A stretch of DNA of 64,000 nucleotides. It comes from Variovorax paradoxus. GTDB taxonomy: Bacteria > Pseudomonadota > Gammaproteobacteria > Burkholderiales > Burkholderiaceae_C. The stretch is taken from positions 2,309,001 through 2,373,000 of the forward strand of contig NZ_CP091716.1 in NCBI RefSeq assembly GCF_022009635.1, read 5' to 3'. Shown piece after piece: positions 51,922 to 61,800 of this stretch (position 1 is its first letter; each line of letters begins with the position of its first letter). The position numbers were made by a program, and so were the translations under genes. The notes beneath the pieces were generated by a model. The model was not told the origin of the DNA, did no database searches, and saw only the letters and a program-made list of their open reading frames with translations.

Positions 51922-52724
51922 ATCTCCTCGACACGCAGGCTCGCGAAAGATCCCATTCTCCGTGCTGCATGCGAAGGCGGCGAAACCCGCCCCAGTTCGT
52001 AGCCGCGCCCGTACACCGTGTGCAGGATGAAGCCGTTCTCCCTCGACAAGGCGAGCTTGCGGCGAATGCCAGACATGCAGACATCGAGCACGCGGCTGTC
52101 CTTGCGCGCCACCTCGGCGCCCCAGAGCAGCGAGAGTATCCAGTCCCGCTCCAGCAGTCGCCCGCTGTTGCGAAAAAGCAGTAGCGCAAGTTCGAATTCG
52201 CGCGGCTTCAGCCGCACCTCCCGGTCGTCGTGCACCACCACGCGGTTGGGACCGAGAAAGCGATAGCCGTCGAACACGAGGTCGACGGTGCGTGCAGGCG
52301 GTGCAGGCGGGGCGGACGATACGTCGATGCGGCGGGCAAGAGTGCGTATCCGCCAGTCGAGGTCGAGATCGCTGCTGATTGGCCAGACGATGAAGTCGAT
52401 GGCGTGATTCTTAGAAGTTTCTTCGCGCATCGTGACCAGTTCAGCGATTGGCATATGACGCTGTGCTTCGCTGATGATCAGGAGTGCCGGGATATGCAGC
52501 ACCTTGCACATGGCCACGAGACCCGTCCATCCTTCCTCGCCCTGCAGCGTCAGCAGGAGCAGGCCGAACTTCTTGCCGCTCCCCAGTGCCACCAGGAAAT
52601 CGGCACCGCTGTCGAATGTCATGGATGTGTGCCCCATGGACCGAAGCTTTTCGGTCAACAGCACTGCCTGTACTCTGTCGCAACCCACGAGCGCGATGGG
52701 TTTCAGTTCCGCCAACTGGTTCAT
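51903..52724 (-). CDS. OmpR-type response regulator without phosphoacceptor Asp
   Basis: The 273-residue protein has a receiver-like N-terminal domain and a clear OmpR winged helix (LKPREFELALLLFRNSGRLL, RVLDVCMSGIRRKL, TVYGRGYEL). In the receiver, the strand that should end in the phosphorylated Asp reads KFGLLLLTLQGEEGW with no Asp. It is therefore probably an orphan (pseudo-receiver) regulator controlled by ligand, protein contact or abundance. No histidine kinase is adjacent. Confidence 0.85.
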   Translation of the reverse strand: MNQLAELKPIALVGCDRVQAVLLTEKLRSMGHTSMTFDSGADFLVALGSGKKFGLLLLTLQGEEGWTGLVAMCKVLHIPALLIISEAQRHMPIAELVTMREETSKNHAIDFIVWPISSDLDLDWRIRTLARRIDVSSAPPAPPARTVDLVFDGYRFLGPNRVVVHDDREVRLKPREFELALLLFRNSGRLLERDWILSLLWGAEVARKDSRVLDVCMSGIRRKLALSRENGFILHTVYGRGYELGRVSPPSHAARRMGSFASLRVEEIHIPAI

Positions 52725-52983
52725 TGCCAGTTCCCCCTGTTAAGAAATTGTCGATCGAGCCATGACGGCGCGCGGTTGGCAGCGCCGGATTCTTCGACGG
52801 TCCCTGAAGGGATCGCCGATGGCTTGAATCTCCACTTTTCAATGCATCGAGAAAAGGTTGGAACGAGACAGCTATGGGTTCTGTTCGGTCAAACGCTCAG
52901 ACTTGTTCAACTAGGTCTGCACGTTTGTGAAGAAAGTCCCGCCTGACAGGATGGCTCTGCGCGGCCATCGAGAGCGCAAAAAG

Positions 52984-53014
52984 AAAAACCTCGCCAGCTT
53001 GCGCTGGGAGGTTT
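52984..53014. terminator. hairpin terminator-like repeat
   Basis: AAAACCTC and GAGGTTTT enclose CCAGC/GCTGG, forming a long stem with A- and T-rich ends. No gene is clearly served by it. Confidence 0.5.
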
Positions 53015-53065
53015 TGCATTTGCGAAAGTGCGTTCGCGAGTCCCGTAGTGGGAAAAGTCCAGACG

Positions 53066-53095
53066 AAAAAATAGCGCGGAGACCGCGCTATTTTT
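53066..53095 (-). terminator. terminator of tRNA-Lys
   Basis: AAAAATAGCGCGG and CCGCGCTATTTTT form a 13-base stem with a 3-base loop just downstream (minus strand) of tRNA-Lys. Confidence 0.85.
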
Positions 53096-53103
53096 AGTGT
53101 TGG

Positions 53104-53179
53104 TGGTGGGCCCTGAGTGACTCGAACACTCGACCTACGGATTAAGAGTCCGCTGCTCTACCAACTGAGCTAAGAGCCC
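53104..53179 (-). tRNA. tRNA-Lys (CTT)
   Basis: A 76-base cloverleaf with encoded CCA. Acceptor GGGCTCT/AGGGCCC, anticodon loop CTCTTAA (anticodon CTT), T arm GTGTTCGAGTCAC. A good promoter lies 40 bases upstream. Confidence 0.96.
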
Positions 53180-53218
53180 TTGCTTTGAAAACGTTTAGTG
53201 TTTTCTGGCAAGACCACG

Positions 53219-53247
53219 AGTATATCCCAGATTTTGATCTTGTCCAA
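53219..53247 (-). promoter_or_regulatory. promoter of tRNA-Lys
   Basis: On the minus strand TTGGAC, a 17-base spacer and TATACT, about 40 bases before the tRNA. A near-consensus sigma-70 promoter. Confidence 0.7.
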
Positions 53248-53318
53248 AAAATTTGTGAGTCGCAGCGTTAGGATTCGCCACACCCGATGGGCAAGCCCCT
53301 TCAACCAGGAGAATTTCG

Positions 53319-54026
53319 ATGAGCGATGCAAGCATCACGTCCCATGTATTGATCACAGGCGCCGCTGGCGCACTGGGCCGCGCCGTGGCTCAGCACTTCC
53401 TCGAGCAGGGCGCGCGCCTTGCATTGGTCGACCATCACGCGGGCCGGCTCGCCGAGGTCTTTCCGGGCCTCGACAACTCCCGGCACCTGCTGCTCGCGGG
53501 CGATGTGACCTCGGCGCCCGGCATGGCCGGTCTCGCCGAGCAGGTGCTCAAGTCCTTCGGCCAGATCGACGCGCTCGTGCACATCGCGGGTGGTTTTGAA
53601 ATGGGCGAGGCCACGCATGCACTCTCTCGCGAGAGCTGGGACCGGATGATGAATCTCAACGCGTGGTCGTTCGTCGCGGTGACTCAAGCAGTGCTGCCTT
53701 CGATGATCGAGCGCGGCGCGGGCAGCGTCGTGGCCGTGACGGCGAAGGTCGCCGCACGCGGCCTGCCGGCGATGGCGGCCTACATCGCGTCGAAGAGTGC
53801 GCTGCAGCGACTGGTGGAAGCCATGGCCGCCGAGGCCGCGCCGCACGGCGTCAACGTGAACAGCGTGGCACCGAGCGTGCTCGACACGCCCGCGAACCGC
53901 CAGGCCATGCCCGACGCCAACCCGGCCGAATGGGTGTCGACCTCGGTCGCCGCGCAGACCATCGGCTTTCTTGCGTCGCCGGCGGCCGCCGCGCTGCATG
54001 GCCAGCACTTGACGCTCGACACCTGA
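53319..54026 (+). CDS. short-chain dehydrogenase/reductase
   Basis: The 235-residue SDR has TGAAGALG, an IAGG segment, a Ser replaced by Thr in VAVTAKVAAR, and YIASK. The Ser-to-Thr change at the catalytic Ser position is uncommon but occurs. AGGAG lies 7-8 bases before the ATG at 53319. Function unknown. Followed by a terminator. Confidence 0.82.
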   Translation: MSDASITSHVLITGAAGALGRAVAQHFLEQGARLALVDHHAGRLAEVFPGLDNSRHLLLAGDVTSAPGMAGLAEQVLKSFGQIDALVHIAGGFEMGEATHALSRESWDRMMNLNAWSFVAVTQAVLPSMIERGAGSVVAVTAKVAARGLPAMAAYIASKSALQRLVEAMAAEAAPHGVNVNSVAPSVLDTPANRQAMPDANPAEWVSTSVAAQTIGFLASPAAAALHGQHLTLDT

Positions 54027-54040
54027 GCCGCAAAATGAAA

Positions 54041-54068
54041 AGGCCTTGGCAACAAATGCCAAGGCCTC
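54041..54068. terminator. terminator between the SDR and tRNA-Ala
   Basis: AGGCCTTGGCA and TGCCAAGGCCT form an 11-base stem with a 5-base loop; it can serve the SDR (plus) and tRNA-Ala (minus). Confidence 0.8.
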
Positions 54069-54080
54069 TTCGGTGTCGGT

Positions 54081-54156
<76 letters not shown>

Positions 54157-54247
54157 AACGCAGGGCAAATTTTAACCAGAACTCCGGTTTTGGAACATGC
54201 CGCCGTGCCAAGATTCGCGCCTTTCGAAGCACGGAGAAAAGAACCGC

Positions 54248-55114
54248 ATGGCCTCGTACGAACCCGCCTGGCTGGAAGGCATGTACAACAACCTCGCGCG
54301 GGTGAAAGACCACCCCGAGTACTTCCAGCGCTGGGCCCGCGACTCCGCCGCCGCGCGCGACGCCTTGCCTGCCCGGATCGACGTGCCCTACGGCAGCGGC
54401 ACGAACGAAACCCTCGACATCTTCCCGGCACCCGTGCCCGACGCGCCCGTGCTGGTCTTCATCCACGGTGGCTACTGGCGCGCCATGGACAAGAAAGACC
54501 ACTCCTTCATCGCCCCGGCGTTCAATGACCGCGGCGTGTGCGTGGTCCAGCCCAACTACGCGCTGTGTCCCGGTACGCCGGAACAGCCGGTCACGGTGCC
54601 CGGCATCGTGATGCAGATGGTGCGCGCCCTCGAATGGACCTGGCGGCACGTCGCCAACTACGGCGGTGACCCCTCGCGCATCACCGTTGCGGGCCATTCG
54701 GTCGGCGGCCACATGGCGGCGGCACTCCTCTCGTGCGACTGGAAGGCGGTCGCCCCCGATCTGCCCGCGCAACTGGTGCGCAATGCGCTGTCGGTCTCCG
54801 GCCTCTACGACCTGCGACCGCTGCAGCACACGCCGTTCCTGGTGAACACGCTGAAGCTGACCGATGCCGACGCATTGCGCGCCAGCCCCGCGCTGTGGCC
54901 CGCGCCAAAGCGCGGCCAGCTCTATGCATTGGCCGGCGGCGAGGAGAGCGAGGAGTTCATCCGCCACAACGCGATGATCCGCGAGGCGTGGGGCCGCAAC
55001 ACCGTGCCGGTGTGCGAGGTGCTGCCGGGCCTCAACCACTTCGGCGTGGTCGATGCGCTCGCCGATCCGGCCCATGCGTTGCACCGCCACGCGGTGCATC
55101 TGCTCGAAGCCTGA
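54248..55114 (+). CDS. alpha/beta hydrolase, arylformamidase-like
   Basis: The 288-residue protein has the kynurenine-formamidase-type oxyanion motif FIHGGYWRAMDK, the nucleophile elbow AGHSVGGHMAAAL with a normal Ser, and LNHFGVVDAL with the catalytic His. It may hydrolyse N-formylkynurenine or a similar formanilide or ester. The ATG at 54248 (MASYEPAW) is the family start. It stands alone, convergent with guaC across 25 bases. Confidence 0.82.
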   Translation: MASYEPAWLEGMYNNLARVKDHPEYFQRWARDSAAARDALPARIDVPYGSGTNETLDIFPAPVPDAPVLVFIHGGYWRAMDKKDHSFIAPAFNDRGVCVVQPNYALCPGTPEQPVTVPGIVMQMVRALEWTWRHVANYGGDPSRITVAGHSVGGHMAAALLSCDWKAVAPDLPAQLVRNALSVSGLYDLRPLQHTPFLVNTLKLTDADALRASPALWPAPKRGQLYALAGGEESEEFIRHNAMIREAWGRNTVPVCEVLPGLNHFGVVDALADPAHALHRHAVHLLEA

Positions 55115-55139
55115 TCGGCGCGGCGGCAGGGCAGGGCGC

Positions 55140-56117
55140 TTACATCAGCAGGTGTTCGCCCGCGTTGTCGCCGCCCAGCGTGACGTAGTTGACCTTGCGG
55201 ATGTCCATCAGTGTGCGGCCGCCCGCGTAGCTGATCGAGCTCTGCACGTCCTGTTCCATCTCGACCAGCGTGTCGGCCAGCTTGCCCTTGATCGGCTCGA
55301 GGATGCGCTTGCCTTCGACGTGCTTGTACTCGCCCTTGTTGAAGTCGCTGGCGGAGCCGTAGTATTCCTTGAACAGCGTGCCGTCGACATCGACCGTCTT
55401 GCCCGGCGACTCTTCATGGCCCGCGAACAGCGAGCCGATCATCACCATCGACGCGCCGAAGCGCACGCTCTTGGCAATGTCGCCGTGGTCGCGGATGCCG
55501 CCGTCGGCAATGATCGGCTTGGTCGCCACGCGGGCGCACCACTTGAGCGCCGACAGCTGCCAGCCGCCCGTGCCGAAGCCGGTCTTGAGCTTGGTGATGC
55601 AGACCTTGCCCGGGCCGATGCCGACCTTGGTCGCGTCCGCGCCCCAGTTCTCGAGGTCGATCACGGCTTCGGGCGTGCCGACGTTGCCGGCAATCACGAA
55701 GGCCTTCGGCAGCTTCTGCTTGAGGTAGCCGATCATGTTCTTCACGCTGTCGGCATGGCCATGGGCGATGTCGATGGTGATGTACTCGGGCGTCAGGCCC
55801 TCGGCCACCAACTGGTCGACGGTGTCGTAGTCGGGCTTCTTCACGCCGAGCGAGATCGAGGCGAACACGCCCTTGCCCTGCATGTCCTTGACGAACTTGA
55901 CGTTGTCGAGGTCGAAGCGGTGCATCACGTAGAAGTAGCCGTTCTGCGCCAGCCACAGGCAGATCGACTCGTCGACCACCGTCTTCATGTTGGCGGGCAC
56001 CACCGGCAGGCGGAAGCTGCGTTCGCCCAGCGTGACGCTGGTGTCGCACTCGGAACGGCTCTCGACGCGGCACTTGCGCGGGAGCAGAAGAATGTTGTCG
56101 TAGTCGAAGATTTGCAT
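55140..56117 (-). CDS. guaC: GMP reductase
   Basis: GuaC converts GMP to IMP with NADPH. The 325-residue protein has the IMPDH/GMPR-family core: [20 protein letters not shown], the catalytic-Cys loop [17 protein letters not shown], and [11 protein letters not shown] near the end. The length and N-terminus ([13 protein letters not shown]) fit the short GuaC type rather than IMPDH, which would carry CBS domains. A plus-strand promoter for uvrD lies upstream, divergent. Confidence 0.94.
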   Translation of the reverse strand: MQIFDYDNILLLPRKCRVESRSECDTSVTLGERSFRLPVVPANMKTVVDESICLWLAQNGYFYVMHRFDLDNVKFVKDMQGKGVFASISLGVKKPDYDTVDQLVAEGLTPEYITIDIAHGHADSVKNMIGYLKQKLPKAFVIAGNVGTPEAVIDLENWGADATKVGIGPGKVCITKLKTGFGTGGWQLSALKWCARVATKPIIADGGIRDHGDIAKSVRFGASMVMIGSLFAGHEESPGKTVDVDGTLFKEYYGSASDFNKGEYKHVEGKRILEPIKGKLADTLVEMEQDVQSSISYAGGRTLMDIRKVNYVTLGGDNAGEHLLM

Positions 56118-56311
56118 GGCCAGGCTCCAGAAAGGAATCGTTGAAGGGAACGAAAGAGCGCTTGGTCCGGCCGGTTTTCGCGGTGCGTTCAGCAAAGAAA
56201 ACGCCCACAAAAAACCGGGCGCAAGAAACTTGGGCCCGGTGATTGATTTTACGCGGTCTTGCGAAGCCGGGTCTTCCGCTTCTTCGTATAACCCGCATAC
56301 GCAGTGGTTTC

Positions 56312-56317
56312 TACAAT
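56312..56317 (+). promoter_or_regulatory. -10 box directly before uvrD
   Basis: TACAAT followed by CGCAGG ends 6 bases before the ATG at 56324, so the transcript would start at about the A of the ATG. No clear -35 is visible. Confidence 0.4.
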
Positions 56318-56323
56318 CGCAGG

Positions 56324-58765
56324 ATGTTGTTTAACGATCCCGCGGCTGACGCCCCCTTCCCGAATCCTTCGGACCTGCCGCTGCTCAAGAACCTGAACGC
56401 GGAGCAACTGGCAGCGGTCACGTTGCCCGCAGGCAACGCGCTGATCCTCGCGGGTGCCGGCTCCGGCAAGACCCGCGTGCTGACCACCCGCATTGCATGG
56501 CTGCTCCAGACGGGCCAGGTGTCGGCCGGCGGCATCCTCGCCGTGACCTTCACGAACAAGGCCGCCAAGGAAATGATGACGCGGCTGACGGCGATCCTGC
56601 CCGTCAACGTGCGCGGCATGTGGATCGGCACCTTCCACGGCCTGTGCAACCGCCTGCTGCGCGCGCACTGGAAGCTCGCCAACCTGCCGTCCACCTTCCA
56701 GATCCTCGACACGCAAGACCAGCTCTCGGCCATCAAGCGGCTGATGAAGCAGTTCAACGTCGACGACGAGCGCTTCCCCGCCAAGCAGACCCAGTGGTTC
56801 ATCGCCGGCGCCAAGGAAGACGGCCTGCGCCCCGGCGACATCGAGGTGCGCAGCGACGACGACCGCAAGAAGGTCGAGCTCTACCAGCTCTACGAAGAGC
56901 AGTGCCAGCGCGAAGGCGTGGTCGACTTCGGCGAACTCATGCTGCGCAGCTACGAACTGCTGCGCGACAACGCACCGGTGCGCGAGCACTACCAGCGGCG
57001 CTTTCGCCACATCCTGATCGACGAGTTCCAGGACACCAACCGCCTGCAGTACGCGTGGATCAAGATGCTCGCTGGCAACACCGTCGGCGGCCAGTTCGAG
57101 CCCGGCCGCGACAACAGCGTGATCGCCGTGGGCGACGATGACCAGAGCATCTACGCGTTCCGCGGCGCGCGCGTCGGCAACATGACCGACTTCGTGCGCG
57201 AGTTCGACGTGCGCCACCAGATCAAGCTGGAGCAGAACTACCGCAGCTACAGCAACATCCTCGACTCGGCCAACGAGCTCATCAGCCACAACAAGAAGCG
57301 CCTGGGCAAGAACCTGCGCACCGACCAGGGGCCCGGCGAGCCGGTGCGTGTGTACGAATCGACCACCGACCTGGCCGAGGCGCAGTGGATGGTCGAGGAA
57401 ATGCGCCAGCTCGCGCGCGACGGCTTCGACCGCAAGGAGATGGCCGTGCTCTACCGCAGCAATGCGCAGAGCCGGGTGATCGAAACCGCGCTCTTCAATG
57501 CGTCGGTGCCCTACCGCGTGTACGGCGGCCTGCGCTTCTTCGAGCGCGCCGAAATCAAGCATGCGCTGGCCTACCTGCGCCTGCTGGAGAACAAGGACGA
57601 CGACACCAGCTTCCTGCGCGTCGTGAACTTCCCGCCGCGCGGCATCGGCGCGCGCACGCTCGAAACCCTGCAGGACGCGGCCCGCGCGGCCGGCCGTTCG
57701 CTGCACGACGCGGTGAGCGTGGTCGGCGGCAAGGCGGGCGCCAACCTCACCGGCTTCGTCGCCAAGATCGACGTGCTGCGCGAGCAGACGCAGGGCGTGA
57801 GCCTGCGCGAGATCATCGAGCTGGTGCTCGACCACAGCGGCCTCGTCGAGCACTACAAGGCCGACCGCGAAGGCGCCGACCGCATCGAGAACTTGGACGA
57901 ACTGGTGAACGCGGCCGAGAGCTTCGTCACGCAGGAAGGCTTTGGCCGCGACGCCGTGGCGCTGCCGGTCGACGAACTGCGCCAGTCGCCCGCCAGTCAG
58001 GGCATCGACCTGACGCGCCCGGTGATCGACGAACCTCTCGCGCCCGACGCGGAGACCGGCGAAACGTTGAGCCCGCTGGCCGCGTTCCTCACGCACGCGG
58101 CGCTCGAGTCGGGCGACAACCAGGCGCAGGCCGGGCAGGACGCGGTGCAACTGATGACCGTGCACGCCGCCAAGGGCCTGGAGTTCGACTGCGTGTTCAT
58201 CACCGGCATGGAAGAGGGCTTGTTCCCGCACGAGAACTCGATGAGCGATTTCGAGAGCCTCGAGGAAGAGCGCCGCCTGATGTACGTGGCGATCACCCGC
58301 GCCCGCAAGCGCCTGTACCTGAGCCATTCGCAGACGCGCATGCTGCACGGCCAGACCCGCTACAACGTGAAGAGCCGCTTCTTCGAAGAACTGCCGCAGG
58401 GTGCGCTCAAGTGGCTCACGCCCAAGAACCAGGGCTTCGGCGGCGGCACGTCGGCCTTCGGCTACGGCGGCGGCTATGGCAGCACGCGCGGCGGGGCAGG
58501 GGGCGGTGGCGGCTACGGTGGTGGCAGCAGCTACGGCGGCGGCAGCCGCGACAAGGACACCTTCGCCAGCCCGCCGGTGCCCCCGCAGAAGACGGCGCCT
58601 TCGCACGGTTTGCGCTCGGGCATGCAGGTCTTCCACAACAAGTTCGGCGAAGGCACGGTGACGGCCCTCGAAGGCACCGGGGACGACGCGCGTGCGCAGG
58701 TCAAGTTCGCGCGGCATGGCGTGAAGTGGCTGGCCTTGTCGGTGGCCAAGCTCACGCCGATCTGA
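56324..58765 (+). CDS. uvrD: ATP-dependent DNA helicase UvrD/PcrA type
   Basis: The 813-residue SF1A helicase has LNAEQLAAV, the P-loop [59 protein letters not shown] and [10 protein letters not shown]. It unwinds DNA in nucleotide-excision and mismatch repair. Near residues 704-745 there is a glycine-rich stretch ([14 protein letters not shown] and repeats), then a C-terminal Tudor-like domain that ends [14 protein letters not shown]. The start at 56324 is fixed by the family N-terminus and the -10 box just before it. Confidence 0.94.
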   Translation: MLFNDPAADAPFPNPSDLPLLKNLNAEQLAAVTLPAGNALILAGAGSGKTRVLTTRIAWLLQTGQVSAGGILAVTFTNKAAKEMMTRLTAILPVNVRGMWIGTFHGLCNRLLRAHWKLANLPSTFQILDTQDQLSAIKRLMKQFNVDDERFPAKQTQWFIAGAKEDGLRPGDIEVRSDDDRKKVELYQLYEEQCQREGVVDFGELMLRSYELLRDNAPVREHYQRRFRHILIDEFQDTNRLQYAWIKMLAGNTVGGQFEPGRDNSVIAVGDDDQSIYAFRGARVGNMTDFVREFDVRHQIKLEQNYRSYSNILDSANELISHNKKRLGKNLRTDQGPGEPVRVYESTTDLAEAQWMVEEMRQLARDGFDRKEMAVLYRSNAQSRVIETALFNASVPYRVYGGLRFFERAEIKHALAYLRLLENKDDDTSFLRVVNFPPRGIGARTLETLQDAARAAGRSLHDAVSVVGGKAGANLTGFVAKIDVLREQTQGVSLREIIELVLDHSGLVEHYKADREGADRIENLDELVNAAESFVTQEGFGRDAVALPVDELRQSPASQGIDLTRPVIDEPLAPDAETGETLSPLAAFLTHAALESGDNQAQAGQDAVQLMTVHAAKGLEFDCVFITGMEEGLFPHENSMSDFESLEEERRLMYVAITRARKRLYLSHSQTRMLHGQTRYNVKSRFFEELPQGALKWLTPKNQGFGGGTSAFGYGGGYGSTRGGAGGGGGYGGGSSYGGGSRDKDTFASPPVPPQKTAPSHGLRSGMQVFHNKFGEGTVTALEGTGDDARAQVKFARHGVKWLALSVAKLTPI

Positions 58766-58871
58766 GTTGCTACTAAAACTATAGCTAACAATCCAGACTG
58801 CTCGGGGCGCCGTGGCGCCTCGCGCCTTGAACCGCCGTAAACTCCGCACTCGCCAAACAAGGGGAGTCAGG

Positions 58872-61800
58872 ATGTGGTTCATTGGCATCATTGCCGGCCT
58901 GTTCATCGGGGCGCTGTTCGAGTCGGTGCCCGTGGCGCTGGTGCTCGCGGTGGTCGGCGCCTTCGTGTTGCCGCAGCTGCTCGGCAAGAAGAAGGAGAAG
59001 GCCCCGCCGCATCGCACCGAGGCTGAACGCATTCCGGGCCAGGCCCCCGCCGATTCTGCGACCGTCGACGGCGGCATGATGAAGCTGCAGCGGCGCGTGA
59101 TGGAGCTCGAACAGCGGGTCGCCACGCTCGAGCGTCGGCTGACGCAGGGCGCAGGCGAGGTGGCGGCGCCAACCGAGTTGCCCGCCGCGCCCGAAGCCAT
59201 GCCGGCAGAGATCTCACCGCCGCCGGCAAAGCCTGTCGAAGTGGCGCGGCCCCAAGTCGCGGTCGTTCAGGTGCCGGAGCCGTCGCCTAAGCCCGAGCCG
59301 GTCGTCGCACCCGTCGTTCCGGTGCCCAAGCCACCGGTCGCCGCGCCCGCGCCGGTGCGCCGTCCACCGCCGCCGCCTTCGGTCCCGCTGCGAGACCGTC
59401 TCCCCGCGCCCATCGCCAACCTGATCTTCGGCGGCAACATGCTCGTCAAGCTCGGCGTGCTGATCCTGTTCCTCGGGCTGGCCTTCCTGCTGCGCTACAC
59501 GGCCGAACGCGTGACCGTGCCGATCGAACTGCGTTATGCGGCGGTGGCGCTGGTCGGCGCCGGGCTGCTGGTGCTGGGATGGCTGCTGCGCAAGAAGCGC
59601 GCGGGCTATGCACTGATCCTGCAGGGCGCCGGCATCGGCGTCTTCTATCTCACCACGCTCGCGGCCATGAAGCTCAGCGGGCTGCTGCCGGCCAGCGTCG
59701 GCTTCGCTTTCCTGTTCGGCGTGGCGGTGCTGAGCGCCGCGCTCGCCGTGCTGCAGAACGCGCCGGTGCTGGCCATCGTCGCGGCGCTCGAGGGCTTCGC
59801 GGCGCCGGTGCTCGCATCCACCGGCTCCAATCAGCCGGTGGGGCTCTTCACCTATCTGCTGGTGCTCGATGTCGGCATCGTGCTGATCGCATGGTTCCGG
59901 GCCTGGCGCGTGCTCAACCTGATCGGCTTCGTCGGCACCTTCACGCTGGCGGCCGGCTGGGCGCACAAGTACTACACCGACGACCAGTACGCCACGGTGC
60001 AGCCGTTCCTGATTGTGTTCTTCCTGCTGTTCACCGCGATCGGCCTGCTGTTCGCGCGCCGCACGCTGTTCGACGCGCCGGTGCAGCCCGCGCAGCCGCT
60101 GGCCACCCGCGCGCTCGACACCCTGCGCCGCGCTGGCCGCGTCGACAGCTCGCTGGTGTTCGGCACGCCGATGGTCGCGTTCGGCATGCAGGTCCTGCTG
60201 ATGCGTCCGTGGGAATACGGCGCCGCGTTCTCGGCGATGGCGCTCGCGGCTTTCTATCTCGTGCTGGGCCGGATGGTATTTGCCACGCAGCCCAGGGGGC
60301 TGGCGCTGCTCGCGGAGGCCTACGCCATCGTCGGCGTGATCTTCGGCACGCTCGCGATTCCGCTGGGTCTCGAAGGGCAATGGACCGGCGCGGCCTGGGC
60401 GGTCGAGGCCGCGGGCATGTACTGGCTGGGTGCACGGCAGCAGCGGGTGTATGCGCGCGCCTTCTCGTTCCTGGTGTTTGCCGGCGCCGTGCTGAAACTG
60501 CTGGAAGCCACCCGGCTCGACGCCGCGCCGGGCCATCCCCTGCTCGACGGTTCAGTGATCGGCCCGGTGCTCGTGGCCGTGAGCGCGTTCGCGATGTGGG
60601 CCATCCATCGGCGCGCCAAACTCGATGAGGGCAAGGGCGTGGAGGCCGTGGCCGGTGGCGCCCTGCCGTGGCTCGGCATGGCCGCGCTCACGCTGCTGCT
60701 GTGGCAGTGGTGGACGCCGCCGTGGGCGGCCGCCGCAACGGCCGTGCTCGCCTCGGTCACTTTCGCGGTGGCGATCCGCTTCGCGCTGCTACCGCTCGCG
60801 CAGGTGAGCTTCGGCATGCAGGCGCTGGCGGTGGCGGGCTTTATCGCGACGCTGCACCGCACCGGCGAGATCGTCGACGGACGCGTGCTCGAAAGCGGAT
60901 GGCAGGGCGCCCTGGCGGCCACCGTCATCGCGCTCAGCGTGCTGGGCAGCGCCGCGTGGTCGATGCGGCAGGCGCACCGCGCCGCGCTGGCGCGTGGCGT
61001 GCAGCCGGTGTGGTCAACGGGCAATGTGGTCGGCGTGCTGGCCGGCGTGAGCCTTCTGCACCTGGCGATGCTGTTCCAGCTGAGCCTTGCGCAGGCCGCG
61101 CTGCTGTGGCCGCTGACCGCGACGGTGGTGCTGTGGGTCGGGCTGCGCATGGCACATTTCCCGCTCGCTGCGCTGGCCGGGGTGCCGCAGGTGATCAGCG
61201 CCGTCGCGTTTGGCGCGACACAGTCGGTGGAACTCGATGCCGCCAACGCACCGGCCTTCGCCAGCCTGCATTTCTGGACGCCCGTGGTGCTCGGCCTGGC
61301 CGCGCTGCTGGCCGGCGACTGGCTGCGCGACGAGGCAAGGCCGCGCGTGAGCGAGCCGGCCGGCACCGCCCGCAAGCGCTGGAGCAATGCATGGTGCGCC
61401 ATTCCGGTGGTGCTGTGGGCGCCAGTGGTCTGGGGGCTCGGCTGGTGGCTGTTCGGCATGCTGGGCGAAAGCGTGCGCGTGCTCGATCGCCACGGGTTGT
61501 CGATCTACGTGCCGGCGGCCGCGATGGCCGTGGCGCTCGTCACCTCCGCGCTGGCGGCGCTGGTCGCGCATCGCCGCGATTGGCAGCAGCTAGGCAGGGC
61601 GACCATCGCCACCTTGCCGGGCTTCGGTCTGATCGCGGCTTACTGCGTCGTGGGCGGGCCAACGCTGTTCTATGTGCCGTCGAGCGCGCTGGGCTGGATC
61701 GCCTGGCCGCTCGCGCTCGTCTGGCACCTGCGCCTGCTGCGCGCGCAGAGGCAGTGGTTCGAGGCGTGGGTGCTGCAGCCTTTCCATGTCGCCGGCTTCT

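Larger units (their letters stand above)
52725..53103. other. non-coding gap between the response regulator and tRNA-Lys
   Basis: About 380 bases. It holds the response regulator's upstream region and the two hairpin terminators listed separately; I see no gene in it. Confidence 0.5.

Noticed and set aside
56118..56323. Purine riboswitch before guaC
   Set aside because: CCGGGC/GCCCGG can pair at 56215-56239, but the conserved purine-aptamer core cannot be seen and the hairpin may serve neither gene.
56249..59200. 983-codon minus-strand open frame opposite uvrD
   Set aside because: It is antisense to a confidently identified helicase; its composition (His/Arg/Val/Ala-rich without domains) is the usual shadow of a high-GC gene.
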